A stretch of DNA of 64,000 nt from Hahnella aquatica (GCA_965194505.1 OZ239144.1:1426001-1490000); one strand, 5' to 3'; numbered from the stretch's first letter, positions 1 to 9,196 are shown. The notes: generated from the sequence alone by a model not told the origin. Numbers and translations: made by a program.

Positions 1-392
1 ACAAATCCCGTGGTCGCCGCGAGTTCGATCTCTGAAACACCGGATGGCACCAAGACCAGGTCAAATCCCAACAGAAACTCTGGATCGGTGTGGGCCGTCC
101 AGGTGAGGTCTGCGATCACCACATCGTAGCTCTCTGTGGCACGCCGCAGCAGGGTGCGGGCATTCAAGAGCCAGCGGCGCCCGCCGGCCTCATCAATGGG
201 GTGGTGCTGTGTGGTGACCCCAATTTCTTTTGCATCCGACAGCCAAGTGCTCGACGACCCGTGTGGGTCATAATCGAGCAAAATGGTGCTGCGGCTTTGA
301 ATGACTTGAAACCAGGCCGCGAGATTGACAGAGATGGTGCTCTTGCCCACACCACCTTTCTGACTCACGACGATGATCTTGGTTGCAGCCAT
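1..392 (-). CDS. ParA/MinD-like P-loop ATPase, 3' end outside window
   Basis: Reading the minus strand from an ATG at 392 gives 130 codons open to the window edge, so the C-terminus is missing. Residues 11-17 form the deviant Walker A motif KGGVGKS typical of ParA/Soj/MinD ATPases, followed by a hydrophobic strand ending in LLDYDPHGSSS (switch I region) and a Walker B-like strand VVIADL near residue 93. Such proteins position chromosomes, plasmids or protein complexes using ATP-dependent dimerisation on DNA or membrane. No ParB-like partner is visible, so the cargo cannot be named. It is divergent from pepN. The family call is secure; the specific role is unknown. Confidence 0.85.
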   Translation of the reverse strand, partial: MAATKIIVVSQKGGVGKSTISVNLAAWFQVIQSRSTILLDYDPHGSSSTWLSDAKEIGVTTQHHPIDEAGGRRWLLNARTLLRRATESYDVVIADLTWTAHTDPEFLLGFDLVLVPSGVSEIELAATTGF

Positions 393-468
393 GCGCTCCG
401 AAGTAAAAAAGGTATTTGAAATCAGGGTTTAGAGTAGATTTTTATACAGAATACTTGAAAAAAGCAAG
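393..468. promoter_or_regulatory. Divergent promoter region, ParA-like gene / pepN
   Basis: This is a 76-base AT-rich spacer between two divergent start codons in an otherwise GC-rich window. On the minus strand TTGCTT (467-462) lies 15 bases from TATAAA (446-441), a plausible though short-spaced sigma-70 promoter for the ParA-like gene. On the plus strand TATACA (443-448) could serve as a -10 for pepN with a short leader. The assignments come from eye inspection only. Confidence 0.4.
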
Positions 469-3150
469 ATGCGAGAAAGCTTCCAATCCCCCGCCGTCTT
501 CCGCCGAGAAGATTACACGCCCGCGTCGCACGCGATCATCGCCGTTGAATTGACGTTTCGCCTACACCTGGATGTCACCAAGGTGCGGGCCGACATCCAG
601 CTCATCTCCAACAGCGGGGAGTCCGAAGACCTCGTCCTTGCAGGCGACGGGCTGGACTTCCAGGCCGCATGGCTCGATGGCGAGCCACTTCTGGCCGGCG
701 ACATCGACGTGGGCCCGAACCACTTCAAATGCCCGCAACTGAAGGCCGGCACCCTCTCCATCGAGACGCTCGTCTATCCCAGCCGAAACACCGAGCTCAT
801 GGGCCTGTATGCGAGCCAGTCCGGGCTCTACACGCAGTGTGAGTCCGAGGGCTTTCGGCGGATCACCTATTTTCTCGATCGTCCGGATGTGCTGAGCATT
901 TACACAGTCGTGCTCGAGGCCCCAATCGACCTCTTTCCCACCCTGCTGTCCAACGGAAACCTGGTGGAGGAGACCTGCCGCAACGGCATTCGGCGTTGTG
1001 TCTGGCACGACCCCTTCCCCAAGCCGAGCTACCTGTTTGCGCTGGTCGCCGCCAACCTGCAATCCATTGACACCGAGGTGATGAGCCATAGCGGCCAGCC
1101 CAAGCTGCTGCAGGTCTACACCCAGGCGGCCGACCTCTCTCGGGCCAACTTTGCACTCGAGAGCCTGCGACGTGCCATGCAGTGGGATGAAAGGCGCTTT
1201 GGCCTCGAACTTGACCTCGAGCGGTTCATGATTGTGGCCGTGCCCGACTTCAACTCCGGGGCCATGGAGAACAAGGGCCTGAACCTCTTCAACACGAAGT
1301 ACGTTCTGGCAGACCCCGACACCGCGACCGACCGAGACTTCGAGCTGGTCGAGGCCGTGATCGGGCATGAATACTTCCACAACTGGACTGGCAATCGCAT
1401 CACCTGCCGCGACTGGTTTCAGCTCACCCTCAAGGAGGGGCTCACCGTCTTCCGTGATCAAGAGTTCTCTGCCGACATGCTCGCCGATGGGCTCACACCA
1501 GAGCAGGCTTTGAGCAGCCGGGCAGTGAAGCGAATTGAGGATGTTCGAACCCTTCGCGCCCATCAGTTTCCGGAAGACGCGGGCCCCATGGCCCATCCCA
1601 TTCGGCCTGCCCAGTACCAGGAGATCCGAAACTTCTACACGGCAACCGTCTACGAAAAGGGTGCCGAGGTCATCCGCATGCTGCAGACCATGCTCGGACG
1701 AGCGGGCTTTGAGAAGGGCATGCGTCTCTACATCGAGCGGCACGACGGTCGGGCGGCCACCTGCGAAGACTTTGTCTCTTCCATTCTAGATGCCAACGAC
1801 CGGCAAGACTGGTTCGAGCCTTTCATGCGCTGGTACGACACCCTGGGAACCCCCCGCATTCAGGTCGAGGAGCGCTGGAATCCAGAGACCGCGGAGTTAA
1901 GGCTGCGCATTCGTCAAAGCCTTGATGCCCGATCCCATCAACAGGCGCCATTGATCATGCCGATTGGCTTTGGCCTATTGTCGGCCCAGCGGCCGGGCGC
2001 CACCGTTGGGGGAGTGCCGGCTGTGCTGATCCTCGACGACCTCGAGAAGGACTTCACCTTTCACATTCCGTCCGAGAAGGGCGGCCAGAAGCCCTGGCTC
2101 TCCCTGCTGCGAGATTTCTCTGCGCCCGTCATTCTGGAGCGAGACTTCGATGCAGAGGCCATCGCCCACGCCGTTCAGCACGAGTCCGACCCATTCAATC
2201 GCTGGGATGCCTGTCAGCAACTCATGATGGCCAGCCTGCTTCCGTCGCCGCTCGTCCAAATCGACGCGGTGGCCGAGGTGCTACAGACCGTGCTCGTGCA
2301 CCCTGACCTGTCCGATGCCTTCAAGGCCCTGGCCCTCAGCATACCGAGCGATGCGGTCGTGGCGGAGGCTTGGGCACAGATGCATGCGCCGGTCGACCCC
2401 AGCCTGATTCGCTCGCGCTCGATCACACTTCAGGCCTGCCTGGCGACATCCTGGGCCCCACTCTGGAAGGCGCTCGACGACCGGCTCGATGACCCCTCGG
2501 CCCAGGGGCCCTATCAGCCCAATGCCATGGGTGCCGGCCAACGCAGCCTGCGCCATCTGGCCCAGACCATGGCCAGCATCCATGCGCCCCAGCCCGCGCG
2601 GTCCGATCGCCTGCTCCAGCGCTTCCATCAGGCGAGCAACATGACCAGTCGAATGGCCGCGCTCACCGCCCTCATCAGCCTGGGCGGGCCGCAGGCCGAC
2701 GAGGCCTTGGAGGCCTTCGCCACCCGTTATCAGTCCAATGCCCTGGTGCTCGACAAGTGGTTCACCGTTCAGGTCTCCACACCGCGCATGGCCGATCCCC
2801 AGGCCAATGAGGTCCTCAGTCGGGTGCAGTCGCTCCTGCAAAGCGACCGATTCGACCGCGCCAATCCAAATCGGGTGCGGGCTCTGCTGGGAGCCTTTTT
2901 CATGCAAAGCCTTGCAGGCCTGCACCGGCCTGATGGCGAGGGCTATGCCCTCTGGGCCGATGAACTGGCCAAGCTCGACCGCCTCAATGCGCAACTCACC
3001 TCTCGGCTGGCCCGCTCCCTCGATCGGTGGCGCGTATTTGAGCCCGGACGGCGTGCCCAGATGCAGGCCGCCATCGAGCGTTTATACGCCACGCCGGGCC
3101 TGTCCCCAGACACCGCAGAGGTCTGCCAGCGCTTCTTAGAGTCGGAGTAG
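469..3150 (+). CDS. pepN: Aminopeptidase N (M1 family zinc metallopeptidase)
   Basis: An 893-residue cytosolic alpha-aminopeptidase that removes N-terminal amino acids from peptides late in protein turnover. The M1 signature is complete: the exopeptidase motif GAMEN at 264-268, and the zinc site HEYFH at 300-304 with the third ligand E323 eighteen residues later in LKEGL. The order is N-terminal beta domain, thermolysin-like catalytic domain, then the long helical C-terminal domain of the E. coli PepN subfamily (about 870-890 aa), so length and architecture are normal. The ATG start gives the expected N-terminus, with an FRREDY segment close to the start. Its last 15 bases overlap the 3' end of the convergent ackA. 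It appears monocistronic. Confidence 0.96.
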   Translation: MRESFQSPAVFRREDYTPASHAIIAVELTFRLHLDVTKVRADIQLISNSGESEDLVLAGDGLDFQAAWLDGEPLLAGDIDVGPNHFKCPQLKAGTLSIETLVYPSRNTELMGLYASQSGLYTQCESEGFRRITYFLDRPDVLSIYTVVLEAPIDLFPTLLSNGNLVEETCRNGIRRCVWHDPFPKPSYLFALVAANLQSIDTEVMSHSGQPKLLQVYTQAADLSRANFALESLRRAMQWDERRFGLELDLERFMIVAVPDFNSGAMENKGLNLFNTKYVLADPDTATDRDFELVEAVIGHEYFHNWTGNRITCRDWFQLTLKEGLTVFRDQEFSADMLADGLTPEQALSSRAVKRIEDVRTLRAHQFPEDAGPMAHPIRPAQYQEIRNFYTATVYEKGAEVIRMLQTMLGRAGFEKGMRLYIERHDGRAATCEDFVSSILDANDRQDWFEPFMRWYDTLGTPRIQVEERWNPETAELRLRIRQSLDARSHQQAPLIMPIGFGLLSAQRPGATVGGVPAVLILDDLEKDFTFHIPSEKGGQKPWLSLLRDFSAPVILERDFDAEAIAHAVQHESDPFNRWDACQQLMMASLLPSPLVQIDAVAEVLQTVLVHPDLSDAFKALALSIPSDAVVAEAWAQMHAPVDPSLIRSRSITLQACLATSWAPLWKALDDRLDDPSAQGPYQPNAMGAGQRSLRHLAQTMASIHAPQPARSDRLLQRFHQASNMTSRMAALTALISLGGPQADEALEAFATRYQSNALVLDKWFTVQVSTPRMADPQANEVLSRVQSLLQSDRFDRANPNRVRALLGAFFMQSLAGLHRPDGEGYALWADELAKLDRLNAQLTSRLARSLDRWRVFEPGRRAQMQAAIERLYATPGLSPDTAEVCQRFLESE

Positions 3151-4233
3151 GTCGGCTGCCTGCTGGGCGGCCACGCGGCCTTCATCGGTCTGGATCACCC
3201 AGACCTCGGCATTTGAACCCTCGGCGTGAATCGAGCCTGAGCCCTCGAGCGCTGAATGTCGATTCGCATCTATGTCCACACCCAGATGCGCAAGTCGAGC
3301 ACACACGTGCTTGCGCAGGGCTGCATCGTGCTCTCCAATGCCACCCGTGAAGACCAGGGCATCCAGACCACCCAACAGGGCTGTCAGCCCACCGATCTCA
3401 CGCACCACACGATGCTCAAAGAGTTTGATCGCCTCCTGGGCGTGCGGGTTGTCAGATGCGCGAAGGCTGCGCATGTCAGACGACACGCCGGAGACGCCCA
3501 GCAGCCCGGACTCCCGATAGAGCATGTGCTCCAGGCGGTTGACATCCCAGCCCTCTCGCAAGAGGGCCAGCAGGACACCTGCATCCAATGCACCCGACCG
3601 GGTGCCCATCATCAGGCCGTCGAGGGCTGAGAAGCCCATCGTGGTGGCCACGCTCTGGCCATCAACCATGGCGCAGAGGCTCGCCCCATTTCCCAGATGG
3701 GCCATGACCACACGGCCATGGGCCTTCTCGGACCGGCCCTGCAGTTCGGTGCGCAAGAAGTCATACGAAAGCCCATGAAAGCCAAACCGGCGGATGCCCC
3801 GATCGTGCAGGGCCCTCGGAATGGCAAATCGTCGCTCCTCGGGCCAGAGGCTCACGTGGAAGGCCGTGTCGAAGCAGGCCACCTGTGGCGTGTTGGGGAA
3901 GGCGGCCATGCAGGCCTTCGCACCCCGAATGTTGTGCGGCTGGTGAAGCGGTGCCAGGTCTGAAAAAGTCTCCAGGGTGGAGAGGACACCCGCATCGAGC
4001 AGCGCAGGGCCGTCGAAGACTCCACCGCCGTGCACCACCCGGTGGGCAATGGCCCGAATGGGCCTGCCGCCAAGCTGCTGCTGCAGGTCTTGTGCAAGTC
4101 GTCCAAGGGCAGCATCGAGCGCATCCAAGCCGTCCACCAGACCCTTGGAATGGGCCACGCCCACCCGGCCATCTTGAAGGTCATAGGCCGCGTACTTGAG
4201 GGTCGACGAGCCGATGTTAACGGCAAGAATCAC
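3136..4233 (-). CDS. ackA: Acetate/propionate kinase, short form
   Basis: The 365-residue product belongs to the ASKHA acetokinase family (ATP + acyl-CoO- <-> acyl phosphate + ADP). Visible signatures are an N-terminal NIGSSTLKY phosphate loop, HRVVHGG, FDTAFH with the catalytic Asp, the HLGNGAS phosphate-2 motif, GTRSGALDAG, and FTGGIGEH near the C-terminus. Typical acetate kinases have 390-400 residues, so this one is about 30 shorter; no core motif appears missing, which suggests loss from loops. It is the last gene of fabI, MaoC-Pta, ackA, starting within the stop of the preceding gene (4-base ATGA overlap). With the upstream phosphotransacylase it should convert acyl-CoA to acid and ATP, or run in reverse; the acyl chain preference is not evident. 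Confidence 0.93.
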   Translation of the reverse strand: MILAVNIGSSTLKYAAYDLQDGRVGVAHSKGLVDGLDALDAALGRLAQDLQQQLGGRPIRAIAHRVVHGGGVFDGPALLDAGVLSTLETFSDLAPLHQPHNIRGAKACMAAFPNTPQVACFDTAFHVSLWPEERRFAIPRALHDRGIRRFGFHGLSYDFLRTELQGRSEKAHGRVVMAHLGNGASLCAMVDGQSVATTMGFSALDGLMMGTRSGALDAGVLLALLREGWDVNRLEHMLYRESGLLGVSGVSSDMRSLRASDNPHAQEAIKLFEHRVVREIGGLTALLGGLDALVFTGGIGEHDAALRKHVCARLAHLGVDIDANRHSALEGSGSIHAEGSNAEVWVIQTDEGRVAAQQAADLLRL

Positions 4234-5627
4234 GGGCGTTGCGCGCGGTAGGCGTGGGCGACAATCTGGGCCAAGAGGGCAGATGCCATGCGGGTCTGGG
4301 CCGTGTCAGCCCGACTCGTCAGTGCGATGGGCACTCGGGCGCCCAGCACAATTCCACTGCCCGATGCGCCTGCCAGGTACTCCAATTGCTTGGCCAGCAT
4401 GTTGCCCGACTCCAAGTCGGGCACCAGGAGAATGTCGCTGTCTCCGGCCACCGAAGACGAGATGCCCTTGATGCGCACAGCCTCTGGCGAAATGGCATTG
4501 TCAAACGCCAGCGGCCCATCCATGAGGGCACCAGTGATCTGCCCTCGGTCGAGCATCTTGCAGAGCGCAGCCGCGTCAATCGTGGAGCGCATGTCTGGGT
4601 TGATGGTCTCGACGGTCGAGAGAATGGCCACCTTGGGGCACGGATTCCCAAGCATGTGGGCCAGTTCAATGGCGTTCTGCACAATGTCAGCCTTTTGCAT
4701 GAGCGTGGGCTCGATATTGAGCGCCGCATCGGTGATGAACAGCGGCTTGGAATAGAGGGGCACATCGAAACGAAAGACATGGCTCATGCGCCGTTTGGTG
4801 CGCAGGCTGGGCTTCTCCAGCACCGCTCGAATGAGTTCATCGGTGTGGAGACTGCCCTTCATCAGCGCCTCCACCTCGCCAAAATCAGCCATAACGGCTG
4901 CGCGATCCGCCGCGGCATGACTGTGCAGGACCGACTCCACGACATGGCCCGAGAGGTCGATTCCAAACTCCTCGGCCAGGCTCCGCAGCCGGCGCTCCGG
5001 TGCCACAAAGACTGGATGAATCATGCCAGCCTGCGCCGCGAGAATGGCACCACGCAGGGAACCCTCATCGCAGGGGTGCACCACCGCACACCGCACAGGC
5101 TCCATGCCCTTGGCCAGGCTCAAAAGATCCTCGAGCCGATCGACTGGCTCGAGCAGTCGAAACCGCGGCGCATCGGCCAGTGGCCCGACGTGCTTGGCCG
5201 TGGGGGCGAGCACCGAGGCCTCGCCGTCCAACACGGTCTTGCCATGCTGGTTCACCACACGACAGGCCAACTGCACAGTGCCCTTCTCGTCATTCATGGC
5301 GAGCACCTCCACAGAGGCCGTGACCGTGTCTCCCACAAATACCGGCTTCATGAAACGGAAGGTCTGACCCAGGTAGATGGTGCCCGGCCCTGGGAAACGC
5401 GTTCCCAGAATGGTGGAGATGATCGAGCCCGTCCACATGCCGTGGCCCACGACCTGCTTCATCACGGACTGGCTCGCAAAAACGGGATCGAGGTGGGCGG
5501 GGTTGGTGTCTCCGGACACGGCCGCAAAGGCACGAATATCGTCTGCGGTGAGGGTTCGTGACAACGACACCTGCTGGCCCACTCGAATCTCTGCGTAGGT
5601 GGTGTTCTCGATCTGTTCTTTGGTCAT
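4230..5627 (-). CDS. Bifunctional MaoC-type enoyl-CoA hydratase / phosphate acyltransferase fusion
   Basis: This 465-residue protein joins two enzymes. Residues about 10-140 are a MaoC/PhaJ hot-dog domain: a D-x4-H hydratase motif in SGDTNPAHLDP, then the GHGMWTG helix. Residues about 160-465 are a phosphotransacetylase/phosphotransbutyrylase (PTA_PTB) domain with SLRTKRRMSHVF and a C-terminal segment ending SGIVLGARVPIALTSRAD. NCBI describes this fusion as bifunctional enoyl-CoA hydratase/phosphate acetyltransferase. It lies 7 bases after fabI and overlaps ackA by 4 bases. The set suggests acyl-CoA to acyl-phosphate interconversion linked to fatty-acid or hydroxyacyl metabolism. Whether substrate is channelled between the domains is unknown. 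Confidence 0.9.
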   Translation of the reverse strand: MTKEQIENTTYAEIRVGQQVSLSRTLTADDIRAFAAVSGDTNPAHLDPVFASQSVMKQVVGHGMWTGSIISTILGTRFPGPGTIYLGQTFRFMKPVFVGDTVTASVEVLAMNDEKGTVQLACRVVNQHGKTVLDGEASVLAPTAKHVGPLADAPRFRLLEPVDRLEDLLSLAKGMEPVRCAVVHPCDEGSLRGAILAAQAGMIHPVFVAPERRLRSLAEEFGIDLSGHVVESVLHSHAAADRAAVMADFGEVEALMKGSLHTDELIRAVLEKPSLRTKRRMSHVFRFDVPLYSKPLFITDAALNIEPTLMQKADIVQNAIELAHMLGNPCPKVAILSTVETINPDMRSTIDAAALCKMLDRGQITGALMDGPLAFDNAISPEAVRIKGISSSVAGDSDILLVPDLESGNMLAKQLEYLAGASGSGIVLGARVPIALTSRADTAQTRMASALLAQIVAHAYRAQRP

Positions 5628-5634
5628 GTCGTTC

Positions 5635-6405
5635 TCAGGCCATCATGTTGTAGCCGGCGTCCACATAAATGGTCTGGCCGGTCATGCCCGATGAGGCTGG
5701 GCTGCAGAGGAAGGTCGTCAGTGCTGATACTTCCTCAAGGCTCACCAGGCGGCCGAGTGGGCTCTTCTTGGCAGCCTCCGCCATGAGTTTGTCGAAATCC
5801 TGCAGGCCGGAGGCAGCCCGTGTGGGAACGGGCCCCGGCGAGATGGCATGCACACGAATGCCCCGGGCGCCCAACTCAAAGGCCATGTATCGCACCATGG
5901 ATTCCAGGGCGGCCTTCACCGGGCCCATCAGCCCATAATTGGGAACCACCTCATTCGCACCGTGATAGGTCATGGTGATCAGGCTGCCACCACCCGACAT
6001 GTGCGGCGCCACGAGCCGGCCCAGTTCTGCAAAGGAGTGGCAGGAGATGCTCATGGCCTTCTCAAAGCCTTCGCGTGAACTGTCAGTGACACGGCCGTGC
6101 AGGTCTTCGAGCGGCGCCCAGGCGATGGAATGCACCACAAAATCCAGGCCGCCCAACTGGCCAACGGCCTGCGCCACGGTGGCCTCGAGGCTGCCATCCT
6201 CGGCCACATTGCAGGTCAGCAGGGGCACCCCAAGGGGCTCCGTCACTGGGCTGGCGAAGGACTTGGCCTTCTCATTGAGGCAGGTGGCCACCAGCCGAGC
6301 ACCTTGCGCATGCAGGCCCCGGACAACCGCCGCCGCAATGCTGTGTTCATTGGCCACGCCCACCACCAGGCCTCTGAGGCCGGTGAGGTCACAGAATGCA
6401 GACAT
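5635..6405 (-). CDS. fabI: Enoyl-[acyl-carrier-protein] reductase (NADH), FabI type
   Basis: A 256-residue short-chain dehydrogenase-fold enzyme catalysing the last reduction of each fatty-acid elongation cycle (trans-2-enoyl-ACP + NADH). The N-terminal glycine-rich segment GLVVGVANEHSIA is the FabI variant of the Rossmann loop. Y147, Y157 and K164 line up with the E. coli FabI catalytic set Y146/Y156/K163 (Y-x6-K spacing, not the Y-x3-K of ordinary SDRs). This is also the known triclosan/diazaborine-target fold. It heads the tight fabI, MaoC-Pta, ackA operon. It could be the main or a second enoyl reductase of the cell, since the rest of the genome is not visible. Confidence 0.92.
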   Translation of the reverse strand: MSAFCDLTGLRGLVVGVANEHSIAAAVVRGLHAQGARLVATCLNEKAKSFASPVTEPLGVPLLTCNVAEDGSLEATVAQAVGQLGGLDFVVHSIAWAPLEDLHGRVTDSSREGFEKAMSISCHSFAELGRLVAPHMSGGGSLITMTYHGANEVVPNYGLMGPVKAALESMVRYMAFELGARGIRVHAISPGPVPTRAASGLQDFDKLMAEAAKKSPLGRLVSLEEVSALTTFLCSPASSGMTGQTIYVDAGYNMMA

Positions 6406-6477
6406 GTCGACTCCCTAAAAAGAATTGGTTCGGCAGCACCAGACCGACGCCACAGGCTGGAGGTTACAGGCGCAGGG

Positions 6478-7689
6478 CTAGAGCCGTGATGTGACGAGCG
6501 ATTTCCAGAAACGCGCCCCCAGTGGAATGAGCTGGTCGTTGAAGTCGTAGCTGGGGTTGTGCAGGGCGCACGGGCCGAGGCCATGGCCTGTGAGGCGGTG
6601 CTCACCCGAGAGGTCGCCGTTGCCCAGAAAAATATAACTGCCCGGCCGCTCCAGCAGCATGTAGGCGAAGTCTTCAGCGCCCATGGTGGGTTCCACCGGG
6701 AAGATCACCTGCTCCGAGCCCACCAGATCCCGGGCCACGGCGGCCACACAAGCGGTGGCCTCGGGATGGTTAATGGTGGGCGGATACTGACGATCGAAGG
6801 TGAGCTGCGCCTGGGCCCCGAAGGCGGCCGGGAGCTGACTACAAATTCTCGCAAGGCCAGCTTCCACCACATCCAGCGCCGCAAGGCTGAAGGTTCTCAC
6901 CGTGCCACGCAGCAGGCACTGGTCTGGAATGACATTCACCGCCTCGCCCGCCTGCACCTGCGTGATGGACACCACCACGGGCTCCACGGGCTTGGAGGTG
7001 CGGGTGACCACCGACTGGAAGGCCTGGATCAGGTGACTTGCCACCAGCACGGGGTCGACCCCCAGGTGTGGCATGGCCGCATGGGCCCCCTTGCCCTTGA
7101 CCAGCACCTCGATTTGATTCGAGGAGGCCATCATCGGCCCTGCATTTAGGCCAAAGGTGCCTTCCGGAAGGCCCGGCCAGTTGTGAATGGCATAGACCTC
7201 ATCGCAGTCGAACCGATCAAACAGGCCATCATCGATCATGGCCTTCGCACCGCCACCACCCTCTTCGGCTGGCTGAAAAATCAAGTGAACTGTGCCCACG
7301 AAATCGTCTCGTGCATCACAGATGAGCTTGGCGCCTGCGAGCAGCATGGCCGTGTGGCCATCGTGGCCGCAGGCATGCATCTTTCCAGGGTGTCGGCTCG
7401 CATGCTCAAAGACATTCTTTTCCGACATCGGCAGGGCATCCATGTCCGCACGAAGGCCAATCGCACGACAGTCGCCGGCGGGGCCCCTGCCGCGGCCACG
7501 CACCACGCCCACCACGCCAGTGCCCCCAATGCCCACATGCACCTCATCCACAGACATCTTCCGCAGGGCGTCGGCCACGACCTCGGCCGTGCGATGCTCC
7601 TCAAACTTGAGTTCGGGGTGTGCGTGGATGTCTCTTCGGATGCGCACAAAACCATCGAAGAGGGAGTCGGACTCAGATTGGCGCCACAT
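6478..7689 (-). CDS. M20-family amidohydrolase (hippurate hydrolase/aminoacylase-like)
   Basis: A 403-residue zinc-dependent amidohydrolase of the M20D type, which cleaves N-acyl or N-aminoacyl amides. Key features are RRDIHAHPELKFEE at the N-terminus, the metal-site cysteine C107 in HACGHDGH, the catalytic PAEEGGGG, and a lid domain around residues 185-300. I start at the ATG at 7689 because the M20D N-terminus begins there; a longer open frame runs upstream only because it is antisense to the kinase gene. The start is 7 bases after the kinase stop codon, implying co-transcription. Subfamily members act on N-acyl amino acids, indole-acetyl amino acids or hippurate, and sequence alone does not choose. 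The operon link to a sensor kinase is unusual. Confidence 0.88.
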   Translation of the reverse strand: MWRQSESDSLFDGFVRIRRDIHAHPELKFEEHRTAEVVADALRKMSVDEVHVGIGGTGVVGVVRGRGRGPAGDCRAIGLRADMDALPMSEKNVFEHASRHPGKMHACGHDGHTAMLLAGAKLICDARDDFVGTVHLIFQPAEEGGGGAKAMIDDGLFDRFDCDEVYAIHNWPGLPEGTFGLNAGPMMASSNQIEVLVKGKGAHAAMPHLGVDPVLVASHLIQAFQSVVTRTSKPVEPVVVSITQVQAGEAVNVIPDQCLLRGTVRTFSLAALDVVEAGLARICSQLPAAFGAQAQLTFDRQYPPTINHPEATACVAAVARDLVGSEQVIFPVEPTMGAEDFAYMLLERPGSYIFLGNGDLSGEHRLTGHGLGPCALHNPSYDFNDQLIPLGARFWKSLVTSRL

Positions 7690-7696
7690 CGCCCAA

Positions 7697-9196
7697 TTAT
7701 CTACCAGCCGGCAGAACGCACCGAAACAATGTCCCCTCACTCGAGGATGAGACGAGACGAAGTTCTCCCCCACAGGCCACGGCAGCCCGCTCGGCCAGCG
7801 AGAGGCCCAGGCCCGTGCCCTGGATGGCCCCCACGTTCTGACCCCGAGAGAATGGTCGAAACAGCGCCGCCTGCAGTTCCACAGGAATGCCGATGCCGCG
7901 GTCTTGCACCTCCACGACCACACGCGCCCCATCGGGCTCGGTCTGCCAGCGAACCTCGATGGGCTGGCCCGCGCCATATTTAAGGGCGTTGCTCAACAGA
8001 TTTCGAAGGATGAGTTCAAGCCAAATGGGATCGGCCCAGACCTGTGTGCTCCCATCGCCCCGAAGGAGTACCTGATCTCTGGTGCGACCTTCCGCCGTGC
8101 AGACCCAGGCCAGCAGGTCATCGAGCATCTCCGCGAGCACCACGTTCCGCGGGCTCGCCTCGTGCTCCCCCGACTCCAGTTGATTGAACTGAAGGGCCTC
8201 CGACAAGATCTGCTGAATGCGCCCCACCGCATCGTGCAGGTTTGAGAAGTACTGGTCCACCCGGTCGGCCATGGCCGGCGTGGCCGGCCGCGTGCAGGCC
8301 TGCAAGAGGTCTGCGCCGGTGGTCAGAACACTCAAGGGTGTTCTGAGTTCGTGGCTCAAGATTCGAATGATTCGGCTCCTGAAATCGGCCACCTCCTGCT
8401 GCTGCATGGCCAGTCGCCGTGCACCCTCCTCTGTGGCCTCAAGTCGGGCGTCGTAGACGGTGGCCAGCAGACCCGCCACATTGACCAGCATCAGCATGAG
8501 AAAAATCACCACACCCAGCCAGGCGTTCTCTGCCAGGCTTGCATAGAGGCCAGGCTCTGCGATCTCCAGGGTGGCCGTGAGGCAGACACTCTGCTCTGCA
8601 AAACGAGTCCCCGACATGGCCAGGTAGTGCATGCCGGAGGCGCCCAGGCCCAGGGCCAGTCCAACCGCCAGCAGACGGGCAAAACCAATCTTGCGTCCTG
8701 CCCGAGCAGACCACCTCAGAATTCGAAAGGCCAACAGGCTCAGGCCATAGGCCAGCAGAAAGGCCGCCAGAACGCTGCCAGGACTGTAGCTTGGCCGCGG
8801 CGAGATGGTCAGGGCGAGCATGCCCAGGTAGTGCATGGCCACGATGCCAGCGGCGGTGAGCAACGGAGCGGCGAACCCCAGCCAACGGGGCCCTTGCTGC
8901 CGCAGGCTTGCCCCCAATAGGCCCAAACTTGCCGCCATGGCCGGTAAGAATGAAAATGCCGTCATGCCAACATCAAAGGACAGCCCAATCGGCACTTGCA
9001 GGGCGAGCATGCCAATGAAGTGCATCGACCAGATCCCAGTGGCCAGAGACAATGCCGCACCCCCAGCCCAGAGCGCTCGCAGCCGGCCCGTGGCGCTCGC
9101 AGCCCGCAGGGTCATGGCAACCGCCGTCATCCCAGAGGTCGTGACGGCCAGCACCGAGAGGAACACCAGCCCAAACTGGTGGCTAAACACCATCAT
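7697..9196 (-). CDS. MHYT-domain membrane sensor histidine kinase
   Basis: The 499-residue protein begins with a membrane sensor region (about residues 1-220) carrying three MHYT-type motifs (MHFIG, MHYLG, MHYLA) spaced along transmembrane helices. MHYT domains are proposed to bind copper and sense O2, CO or NO. A coiled linker follows, then a HisKA domain with phospho-acceptor H282 in SHELRTP and a HATPase domain with an N-box-like RNLLSNALKYG, DRGIGIP (G1) and GTGLGLS (G2). ATG at 9196 is preceded by a strong GGAGG ribosome site 8 bases away. The response regulator gene starts divergently only 20 bases upstream, so the pair is very likely cognate. The signal is unproven. Confidence 0.9.
   Translation of the reverse strand: MMVFSHQFGLVFLSVLAVTTSGMTAVAMTLRAASATGRLRALWAGGAALSLATGIWSMHFIGMLALQVPIGLSFDVGMTAFSFLPAMAASLGLLGASLRQQGPRWLGFAAPLLTAAGIVAMHYLGMLALTISPRPSYSPGSVLAAFLLAYGLSLLAFRILRWSARAGRKIGFARLLAVGLALGLGASGMHYLAMSGTRFAEQSVCLTATLEIAEPGLYASLAENAWLGVVIFLMLMLVNVAGLLATVYDARLEATEEGARRLAMQQQEVADFRSRIIRILSHELRTPLSVLTTGADLLQACTRPATPAMADRVDQYFSNLHDAVGRIQQILSEALQFNQLESGEHEASPRNVVLAEMLDDLLAWVCTAEGRTRDQVLLRGDGSTQVWADPIWLELILRNLLSNALKYGAGQPIEVRWQTEPDGARVVVEVQDRGIGIPVELQAALFRPFSRGQNVGAIQGTGLGLSLAERAAVACGGELRLVSSSSEGTLFRCVLPAGR

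Noticed and set aside
562..1743. 393-codon open frame antisense to pepN
   Set aside because: It is a shadow of the GC-rich pepN codon pattern, has no family motifs and no plausible start region.
4239..5561. 440-codon open frame opposite the MaoC-Pta gene
   Set aside because: Complement of a well-supported enzyme gene; composition rich in His/Arg/Gly, typical of antisense shadows.
6478..7977. Long form of the M20 amidohydrolase (499 codons)
   Set aside because: The extra 96 residues are antisense/out-of-frame to the kinase 3' end and do not match the family; ATG 7689 gives the normal length.
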